From assembly GCA_963830565.1 (NCBI GenBank), contig CAWHMO010000002.1:1-64000 (forward strand): DNA of 64,000 nt. Reading direction: 5' to 3'. Made by a program: the position numbers and the translations under genes. The DNA is from DATFDN01 sp963830565 (GTDB lineage Bacteria; Pseudomonadota; Alphaproteobacteria; Acetobacterales; Acetobacteraceae). The notes beneath the pieces were generated by a model. That model ran no database searches. It was not told where the DNA came from and saw only the letters and a program-made list of their open reading frames with translations. Positions 36,214 through 45,630 of the stretch are shown here, in pieces (the stretch's first letter is position 1; each line of letters opens with the position of its first letter).

Positions 36214-37446
36214 CTACCGACGCGCCTCCTTGGTGCCGTCGTCATCGTCGCTCGCCGACGGCAAATAAACCGCGATGCAGCCGCGCGCCACGACAGGGCA
36301 CGGGTTCGTCGGGTCCGCAGCGCCAGCTGCCGGAAAGCCGATCGGCACGAACACATGATGCGAGACCCGGTCCGCCGCGACGGAGTGCGCCGAGGTCGAG
36401 GTTGGCACATTGCCGTCGAACTCGTTGGTCTTGGCGTCGATGGTGCCCAGCACCGGCATGATCGTGCCATTGGCGTCGGTATTGTTGCGCGCGCCCAAGT
36501 AGTAGTGCTGTGTGCCCTTGTCGTACCAGACCTCGTCAGAGCCGCCAACCTGAGGGATATTGGCGCGGATGTCGCCGTTGCGCGTGTCGATGACCACCGA
36601 TTGGGTGAGCACGTTCGGTGCCGTGCCGAAGGATGCGCTGCACCCGATCAGCGCCTGGTAGGCCGGACCGATGGTCAGTCCCGCCGGCGAGCAGTCGCGC
36701 ACTGGGAAGTTGGCGACGACGCTCATGCCGTGCGGATCGATGGCCGAGATCGCGCCCTGTTCGGTATCGGTGCCGACCTGCGGCACGGAGACATAGAATA
36801 GGCCCGTTTGCGGCGACCATTGCGATTGCTCGATGCCGTTGGTGGCGTTCGGCGTGCCGTTGGTCCCGTCGAACGTGACCTTCCCGAGAATCGCGCGGGA
36901 TTGGGTGTCGATCAGGGTGACGAACGGCGGCATGTCCGCATTGTTGGCCATGGCAATGATGTGATCCCGCGGGTCGTAGGCCATCTCGTCAACCCGGAAC
37001 TGACCGCCGGTCGAGATCGTATCGACGATCTGGGCCGTGGCGATGTCGATGACCTTCACCGTGCTGTCGCCGTCGCCCGCCCAGACCTCCTTGCTGTCGA
37101 CAATGACGACGCCATCGGGACCGGACACGGAGGTGGTCGCCTTCACCCCCTGGAAGCCGGCGACGCGAAAGCTGAAGGTGTTATCGCTGGCATCGAAGAA
37201 GTCGACCGAGGCGTTGGTTCGGTCGGCGAGGACATACAGATCCAGTTTCGGATCGACGAAGCTGATGTCGAACGCGCCGAGCCCCAAGGGGCCGCCGACA
37301 TCGATCGTGTCGACCAGAACCATGTGCTCATCCGCCCGCGCCGGCACCCCGCCGATCGTTATCAACGCGCCCAATACCGCGCCCGTCAGAAGCGACGCCC
37401 CGCCCAGTGTTTTCGACCGAAGGTTGAGTCGTCCGAAACCGTCCAT
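36214..37446 (-). CDS. Exported beta-propeller (YncE-like) protein
   Basis: 410 residues from ATG 37446. Signal peptide: TLGGASLLTGAVLGALITIG, with a likely cut after ARA. The mature chain is a series of propeller blades: DTIDVGGPLGLGAFDISFVD, LYVLADRTNASVDFFDASDN, VWAGDGDSTVKVIDIATAQI, VDTISTGGQFRVDEMAYDPR, HIIAMANNADMPPFVTLIDT and GAISAIDPHGMSVVANFPVR. The repeated pattern of VxVIDxxTxxxxxTI is that of YncE/SMP-30-like seven-bladed propellers, usually periplasmic, with unknown ligands. It lies among the T2SS genes, downstream of gspG on the same strand (125 bp gap). Function unknown; possible substrate or periplasmic partner. Confidence 0.75.
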   Translation of the reverse strand: MDGFGRLNLRSKTLGGASLLTGAVLGALITIGGVPARADEHMVLVDTIDVGGPLGLGAFDISFVDPKLDLYVLADRTNASVDFFDASDNTFSFRVAGFQGVKATTSVSGPDGVVIVDSKEVWAGDGDSTVKVIDIATAQIVDTISTGGQFRVDEMAYDPRDHIIAMANNADMPPFVTLIDTQSRAILGKVTFDGTNGTPNATNGIEQSQWSPQTGLFYVSVPQVGTDTEQGAISAIDPHGMSVVANFPVRDCSPAGLTIGPAYQALIGCSASFGTAPNVLTQSVVIDTRNGDIRANIPQVGGSDEVWYDKGTQHYYLGARNNTDANGTIMPVLGTIDAKTNEFDGNVPTSTSAHSVAADRVSHHVFVPIGFPAAGAADPTNPCPVVARGCIAVYLPSASDDDDGTKEARR

Positions 37447-37571
37447 CCTGTTTCCTCCCGTTTTGGTCGTTGCGCGGCGGTGTCCGCCGGCTAAAACAGT
37501 ATTAGGCAGAGGTAATCGGTCGGATAGATCGGTGTTGGGTTGCCAACCACACGTCCACGCGACGGAGCGAT

Positions 37572-38000
37572 TTAGGGATTGCAGATCAGGCTGCTCTCGC
37601 CGGCGGACGGGTTGGGTCCCTGAGAGCAGAGGTCGTACTCGTGACCCGCCCGTTCGGACGGGTCACGGTAGATGTATGGGTGATTCCACGGATCGACCGG
37701 AGCCGTGTCGGCCTTCAGGTACGGTCCGTTCCAGACATCGACGCCCGAGGGCTTGCTCACCAGGGCGGCCAACCCCTCGTCGGTGGTGGGGTACGAGCCG
37801 ACGTCGAGCTTGTAGAGATCGAGCACCGAGCCGATGCGCTCGATCGACTGGTGGGCGATCGAGACGCGCGCGCCGCCGAGCTGGCGCAGCACGGCCGGGG
37901 CGACCAAACCGATCAGCAGCCCCAGGATGGCGACCACGACGAGGATTTCCAGAAGCGTGAACCCGGCGTCTCGATTGGCGCGGTCTTGGTCGGTGTTCAT
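37572..38000 (-). CDS. gspG: Type II secretion major pseudopilin GspG
   Basis: 142 residues from ATG 38000. Leader RANRDAGFTLLEILVVVAIL with +5 Glu, followed by GLLIGLVAPAVLRQLGGARV. The body shows the GspG signature SIERIGSVLDLYKLDVGSYP, TTDEGLAALVSKPSGVDVWN, GPYLKADTAPVDPWNHPYIY and a C-terminal calcium-loop-like region (HEYDLCSQGPNPSAGESSLI). The protein polymerises into the pseudopilus after cleavage by the prepilin peptidase encoded at 38542-39308. It is separated from the other pseudopilin genes, which is atypical. Confidence 0.95.
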   Translation of the reverse strand: MNTDQDRANRDAGFTLLEILVVVAILGLLIGLVAPAVLRQLGGARVSIAHQSIERIGSVLDLYKLDVGSYPTTDEGLAALVSKPSGVDVWNGPYLKADTAPVDPWNHPYIYRDPSERAGHEYDLCSQGPNPSAGESSLICNP

Positions 38001-38139
38001 CGCGCTCCGTCGGCTGGCGTCCTGCTTGGGGGCCGAGTTCTAGAACGCTCCCGCACGCAGCGGAAGCGTCTCGAACGTTGCCCGGCGCGGAGCGAGGCGG
38101 CTAGGGTGGCGTGGCGGACCAACCGGCAGGCGGGAGAAC

Positions 38140-38574
38140 ATGGCGATACCGTATCTCGCCTGCATGGTGCTCGTCGCGGCCTGGAACCGCCTGCCGCCGA
38201 GGGTGCTGCCGGCGATCCAGGCGGTCGAGGGCGGCCGGATCGGACTGGCGCACCCGAACAACGACGGTTCGGAGGATCTGGGCGTGATGCAGGTCAACAC
38301 CCGCTGGATCGCCCCACTGGCCCGCGCCATTGGAACGCCCGAACCGGTGATCCGGGGCCGCCTGATCGACGACGCCTGTTACAACATCGCCGCCGCCGGA
38401 GTGATCATGGCGCTCTACCTCGCCGAGGAGAAGGGCGACCTCATGCGTGCTGTCGGCGATTACCATTCGCATACGCCGGCGCTTAACCAGGCATACCAGG
38501 AGCAGGTGATGGCAGCGGCTCGGACGATGTTCGTTCGCCCCTCACCCGCCGCTCCAGGAAGGCCCGGCGGCTAG
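38140..38574 (+). CDS. Lytic transglycosylase-like protein
   Basis: 144 residues from ATG 38140. LPAIQAVEGGRIGLAHPNND (catalytic Glu in AVEGG), SEDLGVMQVNTRWIAPLAR and YNIAAAGVIMALYLAEEKGD match the SLT fold of small lytic transglycosylases that open peptidoglycan for secretion machines. A weak hydrophobic N-terminus (MAIPYLACMVLVAAW) may be a signal. It is divergent from gspG and its 3' end overlaps the convergent prepilin peptidase by 33 bp. Location in the T2SS region suggests local wall remodelling for the secretin or pseudopilus. Confidence 0.8.
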   Translation: MAIPYLACMVLVAAWNRLPPRVLPAIQAVEGGRIGLAHPNNDGSEDLGVMQVNTRWIAPLARAIGTPEPVIRGRLIDDACYNIAAAGVIMALYLAEEKGDLMRAVGDYHSHTPALNQAYQEQVMAAARTMFVRPSPAAPGRPGG

Positions 38575-39308
38575 CCAGATCAGCCACAGCGCCATTGCGA
38601 GACAGGTGCCGAACGGCAGCGCTGTGGTGCGGCTGAGGCGTTCTCCGCCAAGCCGCCGCACCGCGGCGATGCCGAGACCCGCGAGCGCCGCCAGCAGCAA
38701 CAGCGCCGGCAGGGGCGCCAGGCCGACCCAGGCGCCGCCGGCGGCCAGCAGCTTGGCATCGCCCGCGCCCAGCCCGTCGCGGCCGCGCAGACGGCGGTAG
38801 AGCGCATTGAGCAGCCGCAGCGCTGCATAGCCCAGCACGGCGGCGCCGGCATGATCGGCGATGGAGGGGCGGTCCAGGAGCCACGTCGCGACCAGCCCCG
38901 CGACGATCAACGGCAGCGTCAGGGCATCGGGAAGCCGGAATCGCTCCCAGTCGATCCAGGCCAGCGCGAGCAGCGTCCAGCCCAGCGAGCAGCCGGCCCA
39001 CAGATGCGCCGGGTCGTCGTCCGCCCACAGGGCGCTTACGGCAATCAGCGTTGCCGCGAGTTCCACGGCCGGGTGGAACAACGAGATGCCGCGCCACACG
39101 CGCGGCATCGGCCGCGCAGGACGAGCCAGCTTGCCAGTGGCACCAAGTCCCAGGGCGCGATCGGCCGCCCGCACCCCTCGCAGGCCGAGCGCGCGAGGAT
39201 GAAATTCCGTCCCTCGGGAAGGCGGCGGATCACCACGCCGAGGAAGCTGCCGACGAAGGGCGCCGCCAGCACCGGCCAAATCCATGTCGCGAATGGGAAC
39301 GCTGGCAT
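38542..39308 (-). pseudogene. gspO: Prepilin peptidase (GspO/PilD), one frameshift
   Basis: Start ATG 39308 (MPAFPFATWIWPVLAAPFVG, then SFLGVVIRRLPEG). The cytoplasmic zinc module CEGCGRPIAPWDLVPLASW ... CRACG is followed, after a one-base loss near 39095, by ISLFHPAVELAATLIAVSAL. The second frame has LAWIDWERFRLPDALTLPLI (first catalytic Asp) and RDGLGAGDAKLLAAGGAWVG (GxGD, second Asp). Eight or so membrane helices are present. With the base restored, the protein is about 255 residues, full length for the family. It cleaves and N-methylates the pseudopilins encoded around it. Because the rest of the system is intact, a sequencing error is likely. Confidence 0.85.
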
Positions 39309-39351
39309 CCCGCCTGATCCGCAAGCTCGCCATATTTGAGACGCCTGTGCC

Positions 39352-41103
39352 ATGCTAAGGGCGGACGAGACAATGATGGACGGGATCGAGCCACAGATTG
39401 ACAGGCGCCAGGCCGACGCTCCGCCGCTGGAGCGCTTGGCGGCGTATCTGGTCGAGACTGGCCAATGCGACCCGCGCACGATTGAGCGTGGCCGGAGGGT
39501 CGGCGCGGAGACCGGGCAGCGGCTCGACCGCGTGCTGCTTCAGCTCGGCCTGCTGAGCGAGCGGGGCCTTGCCGAGGCATTCGCGGCGGTCTTCGGCCTG
39601 AAGCTCGTCCGGCCCGAGGATTATCCGCGCGACGTGCCGCTCCACGCCGATCGGCTGCCGGCGCGCTTCCTTCGCGGCGCGCGCGCCCTGCCCCTGTCCG
39701 AGGCCGGCGACACGCTCGTCGTCGCGGTCGCCGACCCGCTCGACGAATTCATTCCCGCGGCCATCGCGGCGGCGGTCGGCCGCAAGGTGCGACTGGTGAT
39801 CGGGGTCTCGATCGAGCTGGAGGCGGCATTCGCACGGCTCTACAAGGAACCGGAGGCCGAGGCTGGACCGGACGAGGGCGAAAGCGAGCCTACCGAGGAG
39901 GACGCGGAGCGCCTGAAGGACCTGGCGAGCGAGGCGCCGGTGATCCGGCTGGTGAACCAGCTGATCGCCACCGCTGTCGAGACCCAGGCCTCCGACATCC
40001 ACATCGAGCCGTTCGAGGACCGGCTGCGCGTGCGCTACCGCTACGATGGGCTGCTGCACGAGGCGGACAGCCCCCCTGCCCGGCTCGCCCCGGCGATCGT
40101 CTCGCGCATCAAGATCATGGCCAAGCTCGACATCGCCGAGCGGCGGCTGCCGCAGGACGGGCGGGTGAAGCTCGCGGTGCGCGGCCACGAGACGGATTTC
40201 CGCGTCTCCACCATCCCGACCATGCACGGCGAGACGGTGGTGCTGCGCGTGCTCGACCGCAGCGCCATGGTGTTCGAATACGCCCGGCTCGGCCTGCCCC
40301 AGCCGGTGATCGCGCGCCTGTCCAAGGCGCTCGACCTGCCGAACGGCATCGTGCTGGTCACGGGGCCGACCGGCAGCGGCAAGACCACGACCCTCTATAC
40401 GGGCTTGCAATCGCTGAACGCGACCACCCGCAAGGTCGTCACGGTGGAAGATCCGATCGAGTACCAGTTGTCGGGCATCAACCAGGTGCAGGTGAAGCCG
40501 CAGATCGGCCTGACCTTCGCGCGGCTGCTGCGCTCCATCCTGCGCCAGGACCCGGACGTCATCATGGTGGGCGAGATCCGCGATCTGGAAACCGCGCAGA
40601 TCGCGGTCCAGGCGGCGCTGACCGGGCATCTCGTGCTGTCCACCCTGCACACCAACTCGGCGGCGGCCACCATCACGCGGCTGCGCGACATGGGCGTCGA
40701 GCACTACCTGCTGACTGCCGTGCTGCGCGGCGTGCTGGCGCAGCGTCTGGTGCGCCGGCTCTGCGTGCAGTGCCGGCGCGAAGAGGTAGTATCAGCAGAA
40801 ATTGTCAATCGCTTCGGGATGGACCGGCTGACCCCACGACGGCCGATCACGCTCTGGCACCCGGTCGGCTGCCCGCACTGCCGCCAGACCGGCTACCGCG
40901 GACGCCTCGCGATCGCCGAGTTCCTGCACCCCAACGATGCGATCGAGCGGCTGATCTTCGCCGGCGCGGAGCACGCGGAGGTCGAGCGGGCGGCGGTCGC
41001 GGGCGGCATGGTGCCGATGTTCCAGGCCGGGCTGAACGCGGCGCTCGACGGGCTGACCACGCTCGAGGAACTGGACCGCAGCATCCGGGCGGGAGAGGGC
41101 TGA
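39352..41103 (+). CDS. gspE: Type II secretion ATPase GspE
   Basis: 583 residues from ATG 39352. An N1 domain (LLQLGLLSERGLAEAFAAVF) is followed by the N2/GspL-binding part and the ATPase core: SDIHIEPFEDRLRVRYRYDG, Walker A VLVTGPTGSGKTTTLYTGLQ, Asp box VVTVEDPIEYQLSGINQVQV, Walker B DVIMVGEIRDLETAQIAVQA, and His box TGHLVLSTLHTNSA. The tetra-cysteine zinc site (CVQC ... CPHC) typical of GspE is present. It powers pseudopilus growth from the cytoplasm. Start of a co-directional gspE-F-H-kinase run; divergent from the prepilin peptidase by 43 bp. Confidence 0.95.
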   Translation: MLRADETMMDGIEPQIDRRQADAPPLERLAAYLVETGQCDPRTIERGRRVGAETGQRLDRVLLQLGLLSERGLAEAFAAVFGLKLVRPEDYPRDVPLHADRLPARFLRGARALPLSEAGDTLVVAVADPLDEFIPAAIAAAVGRKVRLVIGVSIELEAAFARLYKEPEAEAGPDEGESEPTEEDAERLKDLASEAPVIRLVNQLIATAVETQASDIHIEPFEDRLRVRYRYDGLLHEADSPPARLAPAIVSRIKIMAKLDIAERRLPQDGRVKLAVRGHETDFRVSTIPTMHGETVVLRVLDRSAMVFEYARLGLPQPVIARLSKALDLPNGIVLVTGPTGSGKTTTLYTGLQSLNATTRKVVTVEDPIEYQLSGINQVQVKPQIGLTFARLLRSILRQDPDVIMVGEIRDLETAQIAVQAALTGHLVLSTLHTNSAAATITRLRDMGVEHYLLTAVLRGVLAQRLVRRLCVQCRREEVVSAEIVNRFGMDRLTPRRPITLWHPVGCPHCRQTGYRGRLAIAEFLHPNDAIERLIFAGAEHAEVERAAVAGGMVPMFQAGLNAALDGLTTLEELDRSIRAGEG

Positions 41104-41106
41104 GCG

Positions 41107-42330
41107 ATGCCGGCATTCCGCTTCAAGGCGATCAGCGCCGGAGGCGAGGTCACGACGGGGATGATGGACGCGCCGAGCGAGGCGGCGGTCGTGGAGCGGT
41201 TGCGCCGCCAAGGCAGCATCCCGATCCGCGCCGAGCCGGCCGACAGCGCCCGCGCGAAGCTGCCCGGCCTGCTCAACCTGAGCCTGTCGCGGCGGGGCGG
41301 CCTGTCGAAGCAGGGCATCGCGAACCTGACGCGGGAGCTGGCGATCATGCTGACCGCCGGCCAGGACCTCGACCGCGCGCTGCGGTTCCTGGTCGAGACC
41401 GCGCCCAACCCACGGGTCAAAGGCGTGATCGGCACGCTGCGCGACGCGGTGCGCGACGGCGCGCCGCTGGCGACGGCGCTGACCCAGGAGGGGCGCAGCT
41501 TCTCGCGCCTGTATGTCGGGATGGTGCGGGCCGGCGAATCCGGCGGCCAGCTCGCGCCGACCCTGGAGCGTCTGGCGCTGATGCTGGAGCGCCAGCGCAG
41601 CCTGACCGCGACCGTCACCTCGGCGATGATCTATCCCTGCCTGCTCCTGGTCGCCGCGATCGGCTCGATTGCCCTGCTGCTCACCGACGTGCTGCCGCAG
41701 TTCGTGCCCTTGTTCGAGCAGAACGGGGTAGCGCTGCCGCGTCCGACCCGTATCCTGATCGCGGTGGGCGACGCCGTCTCCGCCTACGGGCTGCTCGGGT
41801 TGCTGCTGCTGGTCCTGCTCGGCCTGCTCGGCCGCCACGCGCTGACCCGGCCTGGGCCGCGGCTATGGGCGGATCGGCTGCTGCTGCGCCTGCCGGTGCT
41901 GGGCGGGCTGATGCGGGAGGTGCTAGCCGCGCGGTTCACCCGCACGCTCGGCACGCTCATCGTGAACGGCGTCGCCCTGATCTCCGCCCTCGGCATCGTC
42001 CGCGACGCAATCGGCAACACCGCCGGGGTGAACGCGGTGGAGCGGGCCATCGCCAGCGCCCGCAACGGCGCTGGGCTGGCGGGGCTGGAAGAGGAGGACG
42101 TTTTTCCCGCGCGCACCCTGCATCTGCTGCGCTTGGGCCATGAGACGGCGCAGCTCGGTCAGATGGCGCTGCGCGCCGCGGACATCCACGAGGAGGAGTG
42201 CCGCATCCGCGTGCAGCGCCTGGTCTCGCTGCTGGTGCCGGTGATTACCATCGCACTCGGCATCGCGGTCGCGGGCATCGTGAGTTCCCTGTTCCTGGCC
42301 ATGCTGAGCCTGAACAACCTGGCTAGCTGA
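41107..42330 (+). CDS. gspF: Type II secretion inner-membrane protein GspF
   Basis: 407 residues from ATG 41107, 3 bp after gspE. Two tandem T2SSF domains are visible: LTRELAIMLTAGQDLDRALR with SFSRLYVGMVRAGESGGQLA, and LAARFTRTLGTLIVNGVALI with LLRLGHETAQLGQMALRAAD. Three membrane helices are present (MIYPCLLLVAAIGSIALLLT, LLGLLLLVLLGLLGRHALTR, LVPVITIALGIAVAGIVSSL). The N-terminal FRFKAISAGGEVTTGMMDA is canonical. GspF is the platform rotor that couples GspE to pseudopilin insertion. Confidence 0.95.
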   Translation: MPAFRFKAISAGGEVTTGMMDAPSEAAVVERLRRQGSIPIRAEPADSARAKLPGLLNLSLSRRGGLSKQGIANLTRELAIMLTAGQDLDRALRFLVETAPNPRVKGVIGTLRDAVRDGAPLATALTQEGRSFSRLYVGMVRAGESGGQLAPTLERLALMLERQRSLTATVTSAMIYPCLLLVAAIGSIALLLTDVLPQFVPLFEQNGVALPRPTRILIAVGDAVSAYGLLGLLLLVLLGLLGRHALTRPGPRLWADRLLLRLPVLGGLMREVLAARFTRTLGTLIVNGVALISALGIVRDAIGNTAGVNAVERAIASARNGAGLAGLEEEDVFPARTLHLLRLGHETAQLGQMALRAADIHEEECRIRVQRLVSLLVPVITIALGIAVAGIVSSLFLAMLSLNNLAS

Positions 42331-42766
42331 GTGCTCCGCGCCGCCGCCCCTGATCGGGGGTTCACCCTGCTGGAGATGTTGGTCGTGCTGGTGGTGATCG
42401 GGCTGGCGCTGGGGCTGGTCCTGTCGCGCGGGCCGATGCGCAGCCCGGCGCTGGAGGCCCGGGGCGCCGCCGACAGCCTCGCTCAGGCGCTGCGCGCGGC
42501 CCGCGCCCAGGCCATCGCGGAGGGCAGGCCGGTGTCGTTCGTGCTGGACGCGCGGCGCCATGAGGTACATCACCGAGGGCGCACGCGCTCATGCCCTCCC
42601 CATCGCCCCCACCGTCACCATCACCGCCCCGGCGGCGGGAATCCGGTTCGCGCCCGACGGCAGCTCCTCGGGCGGGAGGATCGCGGTGGAGGATCAGGGT
42701 CACGCGGTCTCGGTGAGTGTCGCCTGGCTGACCGGACGGATCACGACCTCCGAGGCTGCGCGCTGA
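42331..42766 (+). pseudogene. gspH: Type II secretion minor pseudopilin GspH, one frameshift
   Basis: GTG 42331 directly follows the gspF stop. Leader AAPDRGFTLLEMLVVLVVIG with +5 Glu, then LAQALRAARAQAIAEGRPVS, the GspH helix-to-domain motif. Near 42562 one base seems missing (CATGAGGTACATC). The other frame supplies RYITEGARAHALPIAPTVTI, AAGIRFAPDGSSSGGRIAVE and VSVAWLTGRI, the expected C-terminal beta domain with the PDGSSxGG motif, ending at TGA 42766. In the unshifted frame translation would run on into the kinase gene, an artefact. Restored length is about 144 residues. Confidence 0.85.
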
Positions 42767-42831
42767 GGGCCTGCCGTGTGAGTTTGGCAAACCATGGGTT
42801 TTCACGTTGCCGTGAGCAGGCGGCATTTGAT

Positions 42832-45618
42832 ATGGGCCGGAATCGGCAACCCTTCTTGGGAGAAGACGTGCGACGACCTGACCTGGCCTCCTGCTTCCGG
42901 TCGCGCATCCTTCTCCGGCCGTGGTCTCGCGCTCTAACGCTGCGTGGGCTCCTGCTCGTGCTGGTCGCCTCGGTCGTGATCCCGGCGCTGGTGCTCGGCG
43001 GCATAGGGCTTTGGCGGGTCCAGGCCGAGGAGCGCGCGCGGGCCGCCGAGCGGCTGCTCGCGCAGGCGCACGGGATGGCACTGCTGCTGGACAGCGAGTT
43101 TGCCCGTGCGGAGACGCTGCTGCGCGTGCTGGCCGGCTCTCCTAGCCTCGCGCGGGGCGATCTGGACGAGTTCCGGGCCGCGATGTCGGCCGCCTCGGCC
43201 GTGTTCGGCGAGGCGCATATCGGGTTGGTTGACGCCACCGGAACGATCGTGCTTCGCACCAACTGGGCTGCCGGCGAGCGGCACGCCAAGGCTCTCGCGA
43301 GCCAGACCGCCCGGCGCGCACTGATCAGCGGGGAAACCGAGATCGGCGACCTGCACTCGGTCGCTGAACTCGACGAGCCGGCCATCTCGATTGTCGTGCC
43401 GGTGTTCGCACCCGGCCCCCAGCGGCGGGTCGTGTACGCCCTGGGGCTTCTGCTGCCGCGTCAGCGCCTTCTCTCGGCGATCACCGATCAGCGCATCCCG
43501 CCCGATTGGATCGGCGCGGTGCTGGACCGTACGCACACTATCGTCGCCCGTTCCGTGCGCGAGGCCGAGCATCTGGGACGCCGCCCGCGTCCGGAGACGC
43601 TCGAGATGATGGCCCACACGGATCTCGGCATCGTGCGGACAGCGCACGTCACCCTCGACGGGGTACCCTCGATCAGCGCCTACGCGCGGGCGCCGAGAAC
43701 CGGCTTCTGGGTCGGTCTGGCCATGCCGAGAACGACGTTCGGGCCGATGCTCGGCGGCATGCTCGGCAACTTCACGATCATCGGCGTGCTGCTGCTGTTC
43801 GCGGGTCTGGCGGCGGCGCTGTTGATTGCCCGCCGGATTGGTGACGCCCTTGGCCAGCTCGCGCGCGACATCGCGCAGACCAGGAGCGGAATCCATGAAA
43901 TCGACGAAATCGCGGGCATTCTCCGCAGGGTCACGGACGAGCAGAAGCGGATCGCAACCGAGCTGCGCGACAGCGAAGCCAGATTTCGCGCGACCTTTGA
44001 GCAGGCCGCGGTCGGCATCGCGCATGTCGGCCTGGATGGGCGCTGGCTGCGGGTCAACACCCGGCTTTGCGAGAAGCTCGGCTACACGCGCGAAGAGCTC
44101 CTCGCCAAGGGCTTCCAGGAAATCACTCATCCCGACGACCTCGAAACCGACCTCGCGTGCGTGCGCCAGATGCTGGACGGCGAGATCGCCAGCTACGCCC
44201 TGGAAAAGCGCTATTTCCGCAAGGACGGCTCTATCATCTGGATCAACCTGACGGTGGCGCTGGCGCGCGACCCGGACGGGGTCGCCCGGTACTTCATCTC
44301 CGTGATCGAGGACATCTCGCAACGCCGGCGCGCTGAGGATGCCGCCCATGACAGCGAGGCGCGCCTGCACCATCTTGTCGGAACGCTCGAGATGCGGGTG
44401 CGCGAGGAGGTGACGGCGCGGGAGGCGGCCCAGGCGCGCGCGGCGCATGCCGAGCGGGTGCAGGCGCTCGGCCAGCTCGCAGGCGGTATCGCACATGATT
44501 TCAATAATGTGCTGCAGACCGTGCAGGGTGGGGCTGCCCTCATCGAGCGGCGGGCGGGCGATGCCGATGGCGTGCGCCGCCTCGCTCGCCTGATCCTCGA
44601 TGGAACCGCGCGGGGCGCCTCCATCACCCGCCGCCTGCTCGCCTTTGGGCGCCGCGGCGATCTGCGGGCCGAGGCGGTAGATGCCGGCGAAGTGCTTAAT
44701 GGACTGCGAGAGATCCTCGGCCACTTGCTTGGCCCGACCATTGCGATCCGGGTCGATGTGGAGCCGGAGCTTCCGCCGCTGCTGGCCGACAAGGGGCAGC
44801 TCGAGACGGCGCTGGTCAATCTCGCCACCAACGCACGCGACGCCATGCCCGCGGGCGGGACCCTGATGTTCTCCGCCCGCGAGGAGGTTCTGCCGCCGGG
44901 GGCGAAACCCACCATTCCGAGCCTTGCCCCCGGCCGTTACATATGCCTGTCGGTTTCGGATTCCGGTACCGGAATAGATCGGGCGACGCTCGCCAGGGTA
45001 TTCGAACCCTTCTTCACGACGAAGCCGCAGGGCCAAGGCACCGGCCTCGGGCTGGCCATGGCCAAGGGTTTCGCCGAGCAGTCGGGCGGCGGTCTCGCGA
45101 TCGAGAGCGCGCTCGGGCGCGGCACTACGGTCGCGATCTGGCTGCCGCAGGCCACCTCGCCGGTGAGCGTTGTCGGCGAAGCTCGCGGGGCCGCGGGCTC
45201 GCAGCAGGCGGAAACGCGCGTTCTGCTGCTGGACGACGACGCGCTGGTGCGCGAAACCCTGGCCTTGCAGTTGGAATCCGCGGGCCATGCCGTTCTGGCG
45301 GCGGCAAGCGGCACCGAGGCGCTCGCCCTGGTGAACGCGGGCGAGCCGGTCGATATCCTGGTCACTGACCTGTCGATGCCGGACATGGACGGGCTGGCCG
45401 TGATCCGGGGCGCGCAGGAACGCCGTCCGGGACTACCCGCAGTGCTGCTGACCGGCTATGCCGGCGACGGGGCGACCCTGGCGATCAGCGGCGCCGTAAG
45501 CGGTACGTTTTCGTTGCTCCGAAAGCCGGTCTCCGCTTCGCAATTGCTGGACCGGGTCGCCGCGCTCCTGGCGGCGCGGGCCGAGGCCCCTATCTCGGAC
45601 CGGCCTACCCGGCAATAG
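42832..45618 (+). CDS. Hybrid sensor histidine kinase / response regulator
   Basis: 928 residues from ATG 42832; GTG 42868 with GGGAG at 42858 is an equally good start. A first membrane helix (LLLVLVASVVIPALVLGGIG) is followed by a dCache-like periplasmic sensor of about 240 residues and a second helix (IIGVLLLFAGLAAALLIARR). A PAS/PAC domain follows (FRATFEQAAVGIAHVGLDGR, YFRKDGSIIWINLTVALARD). The kinase core has H-box GGIAHDFNNVLQ (His about 555), N-box NLATNARDAM, VSDSGTGID and GTGLGLAMAKG. The C-terminal receiver has LLLDDDALVRE, phospho-acceptor Asp about 846 in VTDLSMPDMDG, and the LRKP lysine. Signal and output unknown. Confidence 0.9.
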   Translation: MGRNRQPFLGEDVRRPDLASCFRSRILLRPWSRALTLRGLLLVLVASVVIPALVLGGIGLWRVQAEERARAAERLLAQAHGMALLLDSEFARAETLLRVLAGSPSLARGDLDEFRAAMSAASAVFGEAHIGLVDATGTIVLRTNWAAGERHAKALASQTARRALISGETEIGDLHSVAELDEPAISIVVPVFAPGPQRRVVYALGLLLPRQRLLSAITDQRIPPDWIGAVLDRTHTIVARSVREAEHLGRRPRPETLEMMAHTDLGIVRTAHVTLDGVPSISAYARAPRTGFWVGLAMPRTTFGPMLGGMLGNFTIIGVLLLFAGLAAALLIARRIGDALGQLARDIAQTRSGIHEIDEIAGILRRVTDEQKRIATELRDSEARFRATFEQAAVGIAHVGLDGRWLRVNTRLCEKLGYTREELLAKGFQEITHPDDLETDLACVRQMLDGEIASYALEKRYFRKDGSIIWINLTVALARDPDGVARYFISVIEDISQRRRAEDAAHDSEARLHHLVGTLEMRVREEVTAREAAQARAAHAERVQALGQLAGGIAHDFNNVLQTVQGGAALIERRAGDADGVRRLARLILDGTARGASITRRLLAFGRRGDLRAEAVDAGEVLNGLREILGHLLGPTIAIRVDVEPELPPLLADKGQLETALVNLATNARDAMPAGGTLMFSAREEVLPPGAKPTIPSLAPGRYICLSVSDSGTGIDRATLARVFEPFFTTKPQGQGTGLGLAMAKGFAEQSGGGLAIESALGRGTTVAIWLPQATSPVSVVGEARGAAGSQQAETRVLLLDDDALVRETLALQLESAGHAVLAAASGTEALALVNAGEPVDILVTDLSMPDMDGLAVIRGAQERRPGLPAVLLTGYAGDGATLAISGAVSGTFSLLRKPVSASQLLDRVAALLAARAEAPISDRPTRQ

Positions 45619-45630
45619 GATCAAACTGCC

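Noticed and set aside
13560..42570. GGTAC at three frameshift sites (GMC, RND permease, gspH) as a methylation-linked base-calling motif
   Set aside because: Three cases are suggestive, but the other frameshifts lack the motif and GGTAC is common in this GC-rich DNA; not enough to claim.
42331..45618. A single 1095-residue GspH-kinase fusion
   Set aside because: The fusion arises only because a one-base shift in gspH throws its frame into the intergenic stretch and the kinase frame; GspH's own C-terminus is in another frame.
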